Assembly: GCA_002332715.1 (NCBI GenBank)
Contig: DDBE01000113.1
Coordinates: 1-6,665 of the forward strand
Direction of reading: 5' to 3'
Length of the DNA: 6,665 nucleotides
Origin: Flavobacteriales bacterium UBA2040
GTDB lineage: Bacteria; Bacteroidota; Bacteroidia; Flavobacteriales_D; Crocinitomicaceae
The stretch's first letter is position 1; each line of letters begins with the position of its first letter. Position numbers and translations under genes: made by a program. The notes under the pieces were generated by a model. It made no database searches and had not been told where the DNA came from. It saw only the letters and a program-made list of their open reading frames with translations. Of this stretch, positions 6,119 through 6,665 are shown in pieces.

Positions 6119-6665
6119 CGCCTTGTTGCTCAGTCTACAGACCTGGGCGCAAACCGAGTATATTCATGCCGGCAAAATCACTTTTGAACGCAGAACCAAT
6201 CTTGAAAAACGCTTCAATGACCAGCGTATGAAACGCTTTGTCACCGAAGAAAATAAAATTCGTATTGAGCCCTTTCATTTGTTCTTCAATGACACTGCAT
6301 CATACTTTGCAGTTGTACCTTCAAATGAACCGGAAGAAATGGCCTGGCTAACCACGAAAAACGCTTATTATCAAAATCTAACTCATAATAGCCAACTCAT
6401 GATGCTTGCTGTATTTGGACAAAATGTATATGTCCAAGACAGCCTACCTTTACGCACTTGGAAGATCACAGATAGCAAACGAAATATTTGTGGCTACGAG
6501 TGTAGAAAAGCAATTTATCAAAAAAATGATAGTACACGTCTTTATGCTTGGTATACGCCAATGCTGACACCATCTGTTGGTCCAGAAGGGTTTTGTGGCT
6601 TACCTGGCACCATTCTTGGACTTGCAACCGAAGATGGTGGTATTGTTTACTTTGCCAAGAAAATA
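6090..6665 (+). CDS. GLPGLI family secreted protein, 3'-truncated
   Basis: An open frame runs to the right edge with 192 codons visible. The best start is GTG at 6090, because translation from there gives a complete Sec signal peptide (MKKIFVCGISALLLSLQTWA, cleavage before Gln21). Later start-like codons at 6123 and 6126 would destroy it. The start lies inside the barrel gene in another frame, a 29-base overlap, suggesting translational coupling. The mature part shows the family pattern: AGKITFERR near the N-terminus, a WKITDSKRNICGYECRKA segment (124-141), YAWYTP (152-157) and the eponymous motif as GFCGLPGTILGL (167-178), where Thr replaces the usual Leu. Cys134, Cys138 and Cys169 could form disulfides or bind metal, which is inference. 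GLPGLI proteins are Bacteroidetes-specific, have no established biochemical function, and often lie beside TonB-receptor-like barrels, as here. Confidence 0.9.
   Translation, partial: MKKIFVCGISALLLSLQTWAQTEYIHAGKITFERRTNLEKRFNDQRMKRFVTEENKIRIEPFHLFFNDTASYFAVVPSNEPEEMAWLTTKNAYYQNLTHNSQLMMLAVFGQNVYVQDSLPLRTWKITDSKRNICGYECRKAIYQKNDSTRLYAWYTPMLTPSVGPEGFCGLPGTILGLATEDGGIVYFAKKI

Overview
The window is a stretch of Bacteroidota chromosome, probably from the Flavobacteriales or a near relative. The evidence is its moderate-to-low GC content, the absence of Shine-Dalgarno sequences before the start codons, a TTTG / TAnnTTTG promoter of the Bacteroidetes type, a peptide deformylase with the long acidic insert seen in this phylum, and an outer-membrane barrel protein paired with a GLPGLI-family protein. 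The genus cannot be named from sequence alone. There are no RNA genes, mobile elements or CRISPR arrays, and the longest gap between coding regions is under 100 bases.

Layout: (1) The 3' two-thirds of aroA (EPSP synthase, shikimate pathway) runs rightward from the left edge to 855. (2) A compact hairpin at 857-873 separates it from a convergent leftward gene. (3) A leftward cluster, read in the order ruvX (2447-2040), def (2020-1421) and a TPR-like lipoprotein gene (1415-876), combines Holliday-junction/pre-rRNA nuclease, N-terminal deformylation and envelope functions. The lipoprotein gene has an in-frame TAG at 1089-1091, but the same frame continues coherently for 70 more codons and ends beside the hairpin, so it looks like a recent nonsense mutation or a readthrough site. 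(4) A short divergent region (2448-2535) leads into a rightward envelope cluster: a lipoprotein of unknown function (2536-3324), a 914-residue outer-membrane beta-barrel protein with a carboxypeptidase-regulatory-like N-terminal domain and plug-like region (3374-6118), and a secreted GLPGLI-family protein starting at a GTG (6090) inside the barrel gene and running off the right edge.

The two clusters are functionally separate. The left half is housekeeping. The right half looks like a small envelope module: a lipid-anchored protein, an outer-membrane barrel and a secreted partner, with translational overlap between the last two. Its substrate or role cannot be read from the sequence. The most notable points are the internal amber codon, the consensus promoter at the end of ruvX that would give def a leaderless or nearly leaderless message, and the 29-base overlap encoding both the barrel tail and the GLPGLI signal peptide. 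No clearly new multi-gene system is evident.
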